The position numbers and the translations under genes are program-made. Under the pieces are notes generated by a model. It saw nothing but the letters and a program-made list of their open reading frames with translations, was not told where the DNA came from and made no database searches. A DNA stretch of 16,896 bases from Betaproteobacteria bacterium (GTDB lineage Bacteria; Pseudomonadota; Gammaproteobacteria; Burkholderiales; Casimicrobiaceae): assembly GCA_025355395.1 (NCBI GenBank), contig JANXZT010000233.1:1-16896 (forward strand), in the 5' to 3' direction. Positions within the stretch are counted from its first letter, which is position 1; each line of letters starts with the position of its first letter. Below, one piece after another: positions 1 to 8,120 of the stretch.

Positions 1-297
1 GAGAAGCGGCACTCGGCCACGCGCCCGGATGGCGAGAATGGCCGCGTGCGCATCGGCGACAAATTGCGCCGCCGAATACGTAGCATCAGGGTCGAGGATG
101 TCGATGAGGTGATGTGGCGTATGCGCACGGGCCGCGCGATCGGGCTTGGCCGTGCCGATATCCATGCCGCGGTAAATCTGCGCCGAGTCCACGCTCACAA
201 TCTCGGCGGCGAACTGCCGCGAAAGCGTCAGCGCAAGCGCGCTCTTGCCGGACGCCGTCGGACCCATCAGGAGCACCACGGGCGGCGTCATGTTCAT
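1..297 (-). CDS. miaA: tRNA dimethylallyltransferase, N-terminal part (runs off the window)
   Basis: MiaA transfers a dimethylallyl group from DMAPP to the exocyclic amine of A37 in tRNAs that read codons starting with U. The 99 visible codons stay open to the window edge. Seen: a P-loop GPTASGKS at residues 12-19, then SVDSAQIYRGMDIGTAKP at about 35-52, then HHLIDILDP with YSAAQF, all in the order and spacing of the MiaA family (DMAPP and tRNA-binding part). The start could be the ATG at 297 or the one two codons later at 291; neither has a strong Shine-Dalgarno. The gene begins 25 bp after the mutL stop on the same strand, the common mutL-miaA arrangement, so co-transcription is likely. The C-terminal two thirds are not in the window. 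Confidence 0.95.
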   Translation of the reverse strand, partial: MNMTPPVVLLMGPTASGKSALALTLSRQFAAEIVSVDSAQIYRGMDIGTAKPDRAARAHTPHHLIDILDPDATYSAAQFVADAHAAILAIRARGRVPLL

Positions 298-322
298 CGC
301 CTGCAAAGGCCGCGTCTTCGCT

Positions 323-2125
323 CTAGCGACCGCGCGCAAACAAGCGGTCGAGGTCGGCGAGGGTCAGCTGGTACCAGGTGGGACGGCCGTGATTGCATTG
401 GCCTGCCCGCTCGGTAGCCTCCATCTCCCGCAGCAATGCATTCATCTCCGGGATCGCCAGCATGCGGTGGGCCCGGACCGCGCCGTGGCAGGCCATCGTG
501 CTCAGCAATTCGTCTCGATGTGCCGCCAGCACATCGGTGCCGCCGTACTCGCGCAATTCATGCAGCACGCCGCGGGCGAGTGTCGCTGCGTCGGCGTCGG
601 CCAGCGGCGCGGGAATCCCGCGCACTGAAAGCGTTGCCGGGCCGACAGGGCCGATGGCGAAGCCGAGTTGCTCGAGCACCGCTTCATGTTCCTCGACCGC
701 TGCCATGTCGAGCGCCGAGGCGGCGAACGTGGCCGGAATCAGCAGCGGCTGCACCGGGACGTGCGTGTCCAGCGCGCGCTTCAGCCCTTCGTAGACAATT
801 CGCTCGTGCGCGGCATGCATGTCGATGAGCACGAGCCCCGGCCGGTTTTGGGCCAGGATATAGACCCCGTGGAGCTGCGCCAATGCGAAGCCGAGCGGAT
901 GCGTGTCGTCCCCCGGCGGCAGATCCGGTGTGCTCTCACCCACGCTGGCAGTGGGGCGGGGACCGAACAACGTCGCGTAAAACGCAGCCGGCTCCGTCGC
1001 ATGCAGCGCGATGGCCGCCTGAGGATGGGGTTGCGGTGGACGCAGGCCGCTCATGCTGCTGCCATAGCCCGACGCCAGGGGAGGCGTGCGCGCCGCCGCG
1101 AGTCCCAGCTTTTCAGCAGCGGAGGCCGCCGGCTGCTCGGCACCGGTTGCGGCCAGCGCTCGCTCCGCAGCGTGTCGCACGAACTGGTGGACTGCACCCG
1201 TTTCGCGAAAACGCACTTCGGTTTTCTGCGGATGAACATTCACGTCGACCATTCGCGGGTGGAGCTCGAGCCAAAGCGCGTACGACGGCTGGCGGTCGTG
1301 ATGGAGAATGTCGCGATAGGCCTCGCGCAGTGCATGCCCGAGCACGCGATCGCGCACGAACCGTCCGTTCACAAATGCATACTGCCTACCACCCTGCGTC
1401 GCGTACGCCGGCCGCGCTGCGTAACCCGTGAGGCGCAACGGCCCGGCCGAGGCATCGACGGTGGCCGCGGCATGCATGAAACCATCGCCGAGGAGCGCGT
1501 TCACCCGCGCGAGGCGGCCTTCGATCAGCAAGCGATGCACCAGCCGGCCGTTGTGCTGCAACGTAAAGCCGACGTCGGGATGGGCAAGGGCGATGCGCCG
1601 GAAGGCTTCCTCGCAATGGCCCCATTCGGTGGCCTCGGTACGCAGAAATTTGCGGCGCGCCGGGGTGTTGAAATAAAGCTCCTGCACGGTGACCGTGGTG
1701 CCGGCGGCGAGCGCGGCGGGTTCGGTCGGACGGACCTCGCCACCGTCGACCTCGATTCGCCATGCGTGCGGCTTGCCCGCAGCACGCGAGGCAATGGCAA
1801 AGTGCGACACCGCGGCGATCGAGGCCAGCGCTTCACCGCGAAAACCCAGTGTCGCGATGGCTTCGAGATCCTGGGGACCCATGAGCTTGGAGGTCGCATG
1901 GCGCGCCACCGCGAGTCGCAATTCGTCGCGCTCGATGCCAGAACCATTGTCGGCGACGCGAATGCGCTGGATGCCCCCACCCGCGATATCGACATCGACC
2001 TGCGTCGCGCCGGCATCGAGCGCATTTTCCAGAAGCTCCTTGAGCGCTGCAGCCGGACGCTCCACAACCTCGCCGGCGGCGATCTGGTTGATGAGGTGAT
2101 CCGACAGCGTGTGGATCGGGGGCAT
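323..2125 (-). CDS. mutL: DNA mismatch repair protein MutL (nuclease-type)
   Basis: MutL couples mismatch recognition by MutS to strand removal. The start is set at the ATG giving MPPIHTLSDHLINQIAAGEVV, the family-typical N-terminus (600 aa); the open frame continues 16 codons upstream but overlaps the preceding gene and looks unlike MutL. Seen: GHKL ATPase motifs, with the ELLENALDAGA helix near residues 30-40, DNGSGI near 60, GFRGEALASIAAVS near 95-108 and GTTVTVQELYFNTPARRKFLR near 140-160. A variable proline/alanine-rich linker follows (about 330-420), then a C-terminal dimerisation domain. That domain carries DMHAAHERIVYE at 435-446, ACHGAVR at 545-551 and CNHGRPT at 577-583, the metal-binding motifs of endonuclease-competent MutL, which E. 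coli MutL lacks. It lies 7 bp after the amidotransferase gene and 25 bp before miaA. Confidence 0.96.
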   Translation of the reverse strand: MPPIHTLSDHLINQIAAGEVVERPAAALKELLENALDAGATQVDVDIAGGGIQRIRVADNGSGIERDELRLAVARHATSKLMGPQDLEAIATLGFRGEALASIAAVSHFAIASRAAGKPHAWRIEVDGGEVRPTEPAALAAGTTVTVQELYFNTPARRKFLRTEATEWGHCEEAFRRIALAHPDVGFTLQHNGRLVHRLLIEGRLARVNALLGDGFMHAAATVDASAGPLRLTGYAARPAYATQGGRQYAFVNGRFVRDRVLGHALREAYRDILHHDRQPSYALWLELHPRMVDVNVHPQKTEVRFRETGAVHQFVRHAAERALAATGAEQPAASAAEKLGLAAARTPPLASGYGSSMSGLRPPQPHPQAAIALHATEPAAFYATLFGPRPTASVGESTPDLPPGDDTHPLGFALAQLHGVYILAQNRPGLVLIDMHAAHERIVYEGLKRALDTHVPVQPLLIPATFAASALDMAAVEEHEAVLEQLGFAIGPVGPATLSVRGIPAPLADADAATLARGVLHELREYGGTDVLAAHRDELLSTMACHGAVRAHRMLAIPEMNALLREMEATERAGQCNHGRPTWYQLTLADLDRLFARGR

Positions 2126-2132
2126 CACCCGC

Positions 2133-2837
2133 TCAGGACGCAAGCCCGAGTGTCCATCGCGTATACACGGCACTCGCGACTTCCTGCAGCGCGCTGATTC
2201 GCGCCGCGAGGCTGCGCCGCAGGTCCGTCTCGCTCATGGTCGCGGCGGTGGTTACCGCGGGCAGCTCGTCCCCCGCCAGAGCGCACCAGGCGTCCACCAG
2301 TTCGGCGGTCATCTCGATATGGCATTGAAATCCGATGTGCCGGTCGTCGAGGGTGTAGGCCTGGTTGGGATTGAACGCGCCGGTAAGAACCCGCTGCGCA
2401 CCCGCCGGCAAGGAGAAGCCGTCGTAATGCCATTCGAACGTGGTGAAACGCTCGCGACCGCCGAACCAGCCACGCCCCTGCTCCGTTTCCGTTTGCACAT
2501 CAACCCAACCGATCTCGGGCAGGGGCGAGCGCGCGACGGTGGCGCCCATCGCCTTGGCGAGGAGCTGCCCCCCCAGGCAATGACCGATGACCGGGACGCG
2601 CGCATCGATCGCGTCGCGCAGCAACGCGCACACCGGATCGATCCAGGGCAGGGCGTCGTTGACGCTCATCGGCCCGCCCATCATGCCGATACCGGAGTAC
2701 CGACTGGGGTCGGTGGGCACCGGCGCCCCCGCATCGACCGCAACGATTTCGTAGGGCACGTCGCGGCTTGTCAGCCAGTCGGCAAAGTACGCGGGGCCCT
2801 CGCTGGGAGAAAAACGGAAGATTGCGACCGGTTGCAT
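2133..2837 (-). CDS. Class I glutamine amidotransferase-like protein (GMP synthase glutaminase-domain family)
   Basis: A stand-alone class I glutamine amidotransferase domain of 234 aa. Seen: an oxyanion-type GMMGGPMSVND at residues 51-61, the nucleophile elbow GHCLGGQL with Cys87, FEWHYDGFSLP near 134-144, and QCHIEMT with His173 and Glu175 completing a Cys-His-Glu triad. No ATP-pyrophosphatase domain is attached, so this is not a full GMP synthetase; the true acceptor is unknown. The frame is open 30 codons further up, but MQPVAIFRFS at 2837 matches the usual beginning of the first beta strand and is preferred. No strong Shine-Dalgarno is visible. It is probably the first gene of an operon with mutL and miaA and is divergent from the S9 peptidase gene. 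Many relatives are annotated only as GMP synthase-like; no substrate is inferred. Confidence 0.88.
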   Translation of the reverse strand: MQPVAIFRFSPSEGPAYFADWLTSRDVPYEIVAVDAGAPVPTDPSRYSGIGMMGGPMSVNDALPWIDPVCALLRDAIDARVPVIGHCLGGQLLAKAMGATVARSPLPEIGWVDVQTETEQGRGWFGGRERFTTFEWHYDGFSLPAGAQRVLTGAFNPNQAYTLDDRHIGFQCHIEMTAELVDAWCALAGDELPAVTTAATMSETDLRRSLAARISALQEVASAVYTRWTLGLAS

Positions 2838-2935
2838 CAGCAGCACCGCAGCTCGCCAAAACGGGCATTTTAGCAGTCGGATAGAGTAGGCTGCCGAGGC
2901 GCCCATTAGCGGGCATTCACTACCCATCCGATTTC

Positions 2936-4969
2936 ATGCCGACCCTGCCTGCACGCTGCCTCTTTGCAATCGCAGCACTCTTTCGATCGCGGAGACGGAT
3001 GCTCCCGCCGGTCGCGATGATGGTGATGCTTACCGCGGGTATCGCCGCGGCGGCGGAGGTCGGCTCCGATTTTCTGATCCCCAATCCGAATTTGCATACT
3101 CGCGGGATTCCGCCGATTCCGGCGAGTGTCGCGGGCAGCATCGCGCCCTACACCGAGTCCAAGCCGCACGCGGCAATTTCATGGCATCCGTTTCGGCGGG
3201 AACTGGTAGTTGCGAGCCGGGCAGGTAACGCTACCCAACTCCATCGCGTCGCCTACCCCGGCGCGCCGCTCGAGCAACTCACCGATGGCGCCGACCCCGT
3301 GCGCCGCGGCATTTTCCTGGCGCCGCACCCGGGGAGTCTCCTGTTCGAAAAGGACGCCGGCGGCAATGAACAGACGCAGATCTATCGCCTCGACGATTCC
3401 GGCCAACCGCCGGTCGAATTGACCGACGTAAAACGGCGGCACCACGTCGCCAGTGTGACCCATGCGCGCAATCGGCTGCTGGTGGAAACCACCGATCTCG
3501 ACAAGACCGGCCGACGCGAGCAGCCAAGCACGGAATTAACGCTCCTCGATCCGCTGCATCCTCAAAATCCACGGCGCGTGGCGATCCTGCCCGGAACCGG
3601 CTGGGGCGACTTCAATTTTTCCTTCGATGACACCCGCGTGGCCATGGTCGAGACGATCTCCGCCAACCAGAGCGCGATATGGGTCATGAACTTGCGCAGC
3701 GGCAAACGCCGCCGGGTGCTCGACAGCATGACCGGTAAAGACGTGAAAGTGGCGTCGTCCGAGCCCGCATTTGCGCGCGATGGCCGCGGTCTTTTTCTGG
3801 CGACGGATCACGATGGCGAGTTCCAGCGTCTTGCGTATCTCAATCTCGGCACCGGACGGTTAACTTACTTCGGGCAGGCCGCGCGCTGGGATGTCGAACG
3901 GCTCTCGCTTTCGCCCGATGGCCGCACGCTAGCCGTCATCACCAACGAGAATGGCGTCGGCGTGTTGCGCCTCTACGATGCGGCAACGCGGCGGCAGCGG
4001 AGCGCGCCACCGCTGCCGATCGGCACGGTCGCCGGTGCGCTGTGGCACCACAATTCGCGTGACCTCGCACTCAACGTCAACTCGCCGCAGAGTCCGGGGG
4101 ACGTCTGGGTGCTCGATGTGAAGACGAACCGCGTAGAGCGGTGGACCACCACCCGGGTGGCGGGTCTCGACCTGACGCTCTTTCAGCAACCGTTGCCGAT
4201 CACCTGGACGAGTTTCGACGGCCGCACCATTCCCGGCTTCATCACCCGTCCGCCGCGCTCGTTTGCGCGGCCGCGGCCCGTGCTCATTCAAATTCACGGT
4301 GGTCCTGAAGGACAGGCGCGACCCGGCTACGGCGGGAGAGTCAACTACCTCATCAACGAACTGGGGATCGCGCTGATCGAGCCGAATGTGCGTGGATCCA
4401 CGGGCTACGGAAAAACGTTTCTCTCGCTCGATAACGGCCGCCACCGGGAGGATTCGGTCAAGGACATTGGAGCCCTCCTCGACTGGATCGCCACCCAGCC
4501 CGACCTCGATGCCTCGCGGGTTGCCGTCATCGGCGGCAGCTACGGCGGCTACATGAGCCTTGCCGTCTCGACGCACTATCCCGACCGGATCGCCGGTGCG
4601 GTGGACGTGGTCGGCATCGCCAATTTCGTCACCTTTCTGGAGCGCACCGAAAGTTATCGGCGGGACCTGCGGCGCGTGGAATACGGCGATGAGCGCGATC
4701 CTTCGATGCGCGCGTTTCTAAGCCGCATTTCGCCGGTCACCAATGCCGAGCGCATTGGCAAGCCGCTCTTCGTGGTCCACGGCAGGAACGACCCGCGCGT
4801 GCCGTACACCGAGGCGGAGCAGATTGTGGCGACGGCATCGGCGAAAGGAATTCCGGTGTGGTACCTCCTCGCCGACGACGAAGGGCACGGCTTCGCGCGC
4901 AAGGCCAACGCCGATTTTTATTTCGCGGCGATGGTGCGTTTTCTGGGAAAAATCCTGCTCGGGGAATGA
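2936..4969 (+). CDS. S9 family (prolyl oligopeptidase-like) serine peptidase, probably exported
   Basis: Two-domain peptidase of the prolyl oligopeptidase/acylaminoacyl-peptidase class, which cleaves short peptides. Seen (677-aa numbering): a hydrophobic N-terminus with RSRRR followed by about 20 apolar residues ending in AAAA, consistent with a signal peptide. Next come WD/TolB-like beta-propeller repeats (about 60-400, for example LSPDGRTLAVITNENG). The alpha/beta hydrolase domain has the HGGPEG oxyanion strand, GGSYGGYMS with nucleophile Ser535, GRNDPRVP with Asp619 and EGHGF with His651: a complete triad. The start is uncertain. The ATG at 2999 is preceded by GGAG at a short spacing, whereas the ATG at 2936 has no clear ribosome site but supplies the basic n-region. 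It is transcribed alone, divergent from the amidotransferase gene and convergent with folE2. Peptide specificity cannot be read from the sequence. Confidence 0.92.
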   Translation: MPTLPARCLFAIAALFRSRRRMLPPVAMMVMLTAGIAAAAEVGSDFLIPNPNLHTRGIPPIPASVAGSIAPYTESKPHAAISWHPFRRELVVASRAGNATQLHRVAYPGAPLEQLTDGADPVRRGIFLAPHPGSLLFEKDAGGNEQTQIYRLDDSGQPPVELTDVKRRHHVASVTHARNRLLVETTDLDKTGRREQPSTELTLLDPLHPQNPRRVAILPGTGWGDFNFSFDDTRVAMVETISANQSAIWVMNLRSGKRRRVLDSMTGKDVKVASSEPAFARDGRGLFLATDHDGEFQRLAYLNLGTGRLTYFGQAARWDVERLSLSPDGRTLAVITNENGVGVLRLYDAATRRQRSAPPLPIGTVAGALWHHNSRDLALNVNSPQSPGDVWVLDVKTNRVERWTTTRVAGLDLTLFQQPLPITWTSFDGRTIPGFITRPPRSFARPRPVLIQIHGGPEGQARPGYGGRVNYLINELGIALIEPNVRGSTGYGKTFLSLDNGRHREDSVKDIGALLDWIATQPDLDASRVAVIGGSYGGYMSLAVSTHYPDRIAGAVDVVGIANFVTFLERTESYRRDLRRVEYGDERDPSMRAFLSRISPVTNAERIGKPLFVVHGRNDPRVPYTEAEQIVATASAKGIPVWYLLADDEGHGFARKANADFYFAAMVRFLGKILLGE

Positions 4970-5062
4970 CGATGTGCTGCCGGCCGGCCTTCCAGGCTGA
5001 CACCAGCGTCGCCATTTACGATCGTGTTGTGCCGAAAACGCATCGGACCCACAAGGCCAGAC

Positions 5063-5881
5063 CTACATCCCGCGGGCGATTCGCGCGTACGCCGAGTGGT
5101 TGTGTATCGACTCGAAGTTTTCTGCCTCCACCGCAAAGGCATCGATGCGGGCATCGGCCGCAAGCCGCGCCGCTACGCCGCGCACGAGGTCTTCCACGAA
5201 GCGCGGATTGTTGTACGCGCGCTCCGTGACGTACTTCTCGTCGGCGCGTTTGAGCAACCCGTAGAGCTCGCAGGAAGCCTCTTCTTCGGCGATCCGGATG
5301 ATCTCGGTGAAAAACACCGGCTCTCGCGGCTGCGCGGTGATCGTGATCAGCGAGCGCTGGTTGTGCGCACCATACTCGGAAATTTCCTTGGAGCACGGGC
5401 AAAGGGAGGTCACCGGCACCGCGACGGCAAGCGTCTGCCGATATTTCCCATCATGAAGCGTGCCGGTCAGTCGTGCCTCGTAATCGAGAAGACTCGCAAC
5501 CCCCGAGACCGGAGCCGATTTGCGGATAAAGAACGGGAACGCGAGCTCGATGCGTCCACCCGGCGCCTCGAGCAGCACCACCAGCGCGTCAAGCAGGCTA
5601 CGCAGGTTGGAAACCGTGAGCGGCGGCTCGCCCGGCGCGCTGCGCGACTCGAGCAATGCCACCAGGCGCGACATATGCGTGCCCTTGCGATCCTCCGGCA
5701 GCGCCACGTACACGTTGCACTCGGCGATGGTCGGCTGCGGCGCACCGTTCCCGTCGGCAAAAAGCAGCGGGTATTTGAGCCCCTTGATGCCCACCTGATC
5801 GATGGCGAGTTGCCGCTCATCGCGCCCGGACTGGATGTCGGCGATGGGGAAAAGGTGCTGCGGATCTTCGGGCCGGTTCAT
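5063..5881 (-). CDS. folE2: GTP cyclohydrolase FolE2 (type IB)
   Basis: Converts GTP to 7,8-dihydroneopterin triphosphate, the entry step to tetrahydrofolate. Type IB enzymes replace or complement the classical FolE. The 272-aa product begins MNRPEDPQHLFPIADIQSGRDER and contains the family blocks VGIKGLKYPL, RKGTHMSR (about 66-72), TSLCPCSKEISEYGAHNQRS with Cys161 and His173, DEKYVTERAYNNPRFVEDL and a C-terminal ESIHNHSAY. The LCPCS cysteine and the following histidine are the metal-site residues of this family. It lies 33 bp after the dxs stop in the same direction, at the end of xseB-ispA-dxs-folE2. A nine-codon open frame (5907 to 5878) ends in a TGA that overlaps this ATG. No Zur box or riboswitch is visible in the short intergenic space, and no terminator was recognised in the 93 bp downstream. 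Confidence 0.96.
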   Translation of the reverse strand: MNRPEDPQHLFPIADIQSGRDERQLAIDQVGIKGLKYPLLFADGNGAPQPTIAECNVYVALPEDRKGTHMSRLVALLESRSAPGEPPLTVSNLRSLLDALVVLLEAPGGRIELAFPFFIRKSAPVSGVASLLDYEARLTGTLHDGKYRQTLAVAVPVTSLCPCSKEISEYGAHNQRSLITITAQPREPVFFTEIIRIAEEEASCELYGLLKRADEKYVTERAYNNPRFVEDLVRGVAARLAADARIDAFAVEAENFESIHNHSAYARIARGM

Positions 5882-5907
5882 GGGCAGGCGATCGGGGTCA
5901 CGTCCAT
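5878..5907 (-). other. Possible 9-codon upstream open frame overlapping the folE2 start (ATGA)
   Basis: Between dxs and folE2 the minus strand reads ATG-GAC-GTG-ACC-CCG-ATC and runs for nine codons to a TGA whose TG is part of the folE2 ATG (ATGA overlap). This geometry permits translational coupling, and folE2 itself has no recognisable Shine-Dalgarno. The small frame also has a poor ribosome site, and a frame this short easily arises by chance, so it is recorded only as a possibility. Confidence 0.2.
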
Positions 5908-5914
5908 AGGCGGG

Positions 5915-7804
5915 TTATGCCGCAGGCTTCCCCACCCGATCGAGACGGCGGTGTCCGAACCGGCGCTGGATGGCCGCTGCAATCCCGGGGGCGTCGAGGC
6001 CGCATGCATTCAATATGGAGGCGGGCTCGCCATGATCAAGGAAGCGATCGGGTAGCCCCAGATGCAATAGCGGCACCACGACTCCGGCGTCCGCCAGCGC
6101 TTCGGCTACCGCGCTGCCGGCGCCGCCCATCAGCACGTTTTCCTCCACGGTGACCAATGCCTCGTGCTCGGCCGCGAGCCGGAATACGAGCTCGGCGTCG
6201 AGCGGTTTCACGAACCGCATGTTGACCACGGTGGCATCGCTTTCCTCAGCGGCTGCAACGGCGGCTTGCAACACACTGCCAAACGCGAGAATGGCGATTC
6301 CGTGGACGCGCCGGCGCGATTCCCGGCGCACTTCGCCGCGTCCGATGGGGAGCGCGGTCATCTGCGCGACCACCGGTTCGCCCGGTCCGGCGCCGCGAGG
6401 ATAGCGAACCGCGGAGGGTCCATCGAGCATGAATGCCGTGTAGAGCATTTGCCGGCACTCGTTCTCATCGGACGGCGCCATGATGGTCATGTTAGGCAGG
6501 CAGCGCAGGTAGGACAGGTCGAACGCGCCCATATGCGTTGCCCCATCGGCGCCGACCACACCCGCCCGGTCGATGGCAAAGACGATGGGCAGATTCTGCA
6601 GCGCCACGTCATGGATCACCTGGTCATAGGCCCGCTGCAGAAAGGTCGAATAGATGGCGACCACCGGCTTCAGGCCCTCGCAGCTCAGTCCCGCCGCGAA
6701 AGTGACCGCGTGCTGCTCGGCGATGCCGACGTCGAAATAGCGATCGGGATACTGCTCCGAAAAGCGCACCAGGCCGGAACCCTCGCGCATGGCGGGCGTG
6801 ATCGCGACCAGCCGCGGGTCCCGCGTGGCCATTTCGCACAGCCAGTCGCCAAAGATTTGGGTATATGAGGGTTTGCCGGGCGGTTTGGGTGCGATCCCGG
6901 TCGCCGGGTCGAAACGCGTCACGCTGTGGTAGAGGATGGGATCGTCCTCGGCCCGCGCATAGCCGTACCCCTTGCGCGTCATCACATGCAGGAGTTGCGG
7001 ACCTTTGAGCTCCCGGACGTTGGCGAGCGTATGGGTCAGGGTCCCGAGATCGTGTCCGTCGATCGGCCCGATGTAGTTGAACCCCAGCTCTTCGAACAAG
7101 GTGCCGGGAAGCACCATTCCCTTCAGGTGCTCTTCCCAGCGTTTGGCAAGCTCCTTGACCGGAGGAAGTCTCCCGAGCATCTCCTTGCTGCCGCGGCGGA
7201 CGTAGTTGTAGAGCCGCCCCGAGAGCAGCCGCGCGAGATAGTTGTTCAGTGCGCCGACGGGCTCGGAGATCGACATGTCGTTGTCGTTCAGGATGACGAG
7301 CAGATCGACGCCGGAGCTGCCCGCATTGTTGAGGGCCTCGAAGGCCATGCCCGCGCTCATGGCGCCATCGCCGATGATCGCCACCACCTTGCGCGACTCG
7401 CCCTTTTGTTGCGCCGCGACGGCCATGCCCAGCGCCGCGGAGATCGAGGTCGAGGAATGCGCGGTGCCAAAGGTGTCGTATTCGCTTTCGCTGCGGCGCG
7501 GAAAGCCCGACAGCCCGTCGGCCATCCGCAACCGCGCCATGGCCTCGCGGCGGCCCGTCAGGATCTTGTGGGCATAGGTTTGGTGCCCGACATCCCACAC
7601 CAGCCGGTCGTGCGGCGTATCGAACACGTAATGAAGCGCAATCGTAAGCTCGACCGTGCCGAGGTTGGAAGACAAATGGCCGCCGGTCGCGGCAACCGAC
7701 TCAAGCAGGAATGCACGCAGTTCGCGCGCGAGTTGCGGCAGCGCCGTCTTGTCGAGCGAGCGCAGTGCGGCGGGTTGGTCAATGGATTCGAGAAGCGCAA
7801 ACAT
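5915..7804 (-). CDS. dxs: 1-deoxy-D-xylulose-5-phosphate synthase
   Basis: Thiamine diphosphate enzyme that condenses pyruvate and glyceraldehyde 3-phosphate to DXP, the first and flux-controlling step of the MEP isoprenoid pathway. The start at 7804 (MFALLESIDQP, 629 aa) is chosen because AGAGG at 7816-7812 lies 7 nt upstream; six more upstream codons are open but belong to the inserted element. Seen: WDVGHQTYAHKILTGR at about 70-85, the thiamine motif GDGAMSAGMAFEALNNAG (145-162) with its Asn following, LNDNDMSIS, PIDGHD, FDVGIAEQHAVTFAAGL with the catalytic Glu, HMGAFDLSYLR and a transketolase C-terminal domain. Length and motif order are normal, so the gene looks intact. Only a mobile-element-like insertion separates it from ispA, and the final bases before its ATG, including the ribosome site, belong to that element. 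Confidence 0.97.
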   Translation of the reverse strand: MFALLESIDQPAALRSLDKTALPQLARELRAFLLESVAATGGHLSSNLGTVELTIALHYVFDTPHDRLVWDVGHQTYAHKILTGRREAMARLRMADGLSGFPRRSESEYDTFGTAHSSTSISAALGMAVAAQQKGESRKVVAIIGDGAMSAGMAFEALNNAGSSGVDLLVILNDNDMSISEPVGALNNYLARLLSGRLYNYVRRGSKEMLGRLPPVKELAKRWEEHLKGMVLPGTLFEELGFNYIGPIDGHDLGTLTHTLANVRELKGPQLLHVMTRKGYGYARAEDDPILYHSVTRFDPATGIAPKPPGKPSYTQIFGDWLCEMATRDPRLVAITPAMREGSGLVRFSEQYPDRYFDVGIAEQHAVTFAAGLSCEGLKPVVAIYSTFLQRAYDQVIHDVALQNLPIVFAIDRAGVVGADGATHMGAFDLSYLRCLPNMTIMAPSDENECRQMLYTAFMLDGPSAVRYPRGAGPGEPVVAQMTALPIGRGEVRRESRRRVHGIAILAFGSVLQAAVAAAEESDATVVNMRFVKPLDAELVFRLAAEHEALVTVEENVLMGGAGSAVAEALADAGVVVPLLHLGLPDRFLDHGEPASILNACGLDAPGIAAAIQRRFGHRRLDRVGKPAA

Positions 7805-8120
7805 TAGGGAACCTCTGAACAACTCGCACGCGATTGCGACGGTGGTGTTTCGGGATGGATGGCCTCAGTTGCCAATGAGGCGGCGCGAAGCGAAGGGTGG
7901 TTCCCGGTGCCAAGCGTCGCGACAAAGCAAGCCGCCCGAAACACCACCGTCCCTCTGGGCTGCCGCCAAATGCGACGCTTGCTTCCGGATTTGCCAACTG
8001 AGGCTCCTCGGCATCGTAGTTTGACTACGACGGTCGTCGCGCCGAATTTGGCAACGGTCGCAATCATCCGCATTTGGCCCTGCAGCGCAATCACGTGGGC
8101 GTTATTCAGAGGTTCCTTAG
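7804..8120. mobile_element. 309-bp MITE (IS5-group-like) with 31-bp terminal inverted repeats and TTAG target duplication
   Basis: The body spans 7808-8116. Its ends, 7808-7838 and 8086-8116, are inverted copies beginning GGAACCTCTGAA on each strand and identical at 27 of 31 positions. The four bases TTAG occur directly outside both ends (7804-7807 and 8117-8120), as expected for a target-site duplication. A YTAR-type 4-bp duplication and GG-starting ends are characteristic of the IS5 group; assignment to that group is inference. There is no transposase or credible open frame inside, so the element is non-autonomous. The interior is full of inverted repeats: 7838-7854 with 7935-7951 (17 bp, perfect), 7862-7875 with 7991-8004 (13/14), 7911-7920 with 7972-7981 (10 bp, perfect) and a tight hairpin at 8014-8030. 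This accounts for the whole ispA-dxs gap of just over 300 bp. Confidence 0.85.
7812..7816 (-). promoter_or_regulatory. dxs ribosome binding site located inside the MITE terminal repeat
   Basis: On the minus strand AGAGG lies 7 nt upstream of the dxs ATG at 7804 and is the only good Shine-Dalgarno for this gene. It is part of the terminal inverted repeat (GGTTCAGAGGTTCC context), so it was brought by the element. A mirror copy at the other end faces ispA and has no start codon next to it. Confidence 0.65.

Noticed and set aside
2126..2173. Longer mutL start at 2173
   Set aside because: The added 16 residues precede the conserved MPPIHTLSDHLINQIAAGE start and would overlap the amidotransferase gene; not family-like.
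668..2197. 509-codon plus-strand open frame opposite mutL
   Set aside because: Antisense shadow of mutL, with no recognisable domain and no ribosome site.
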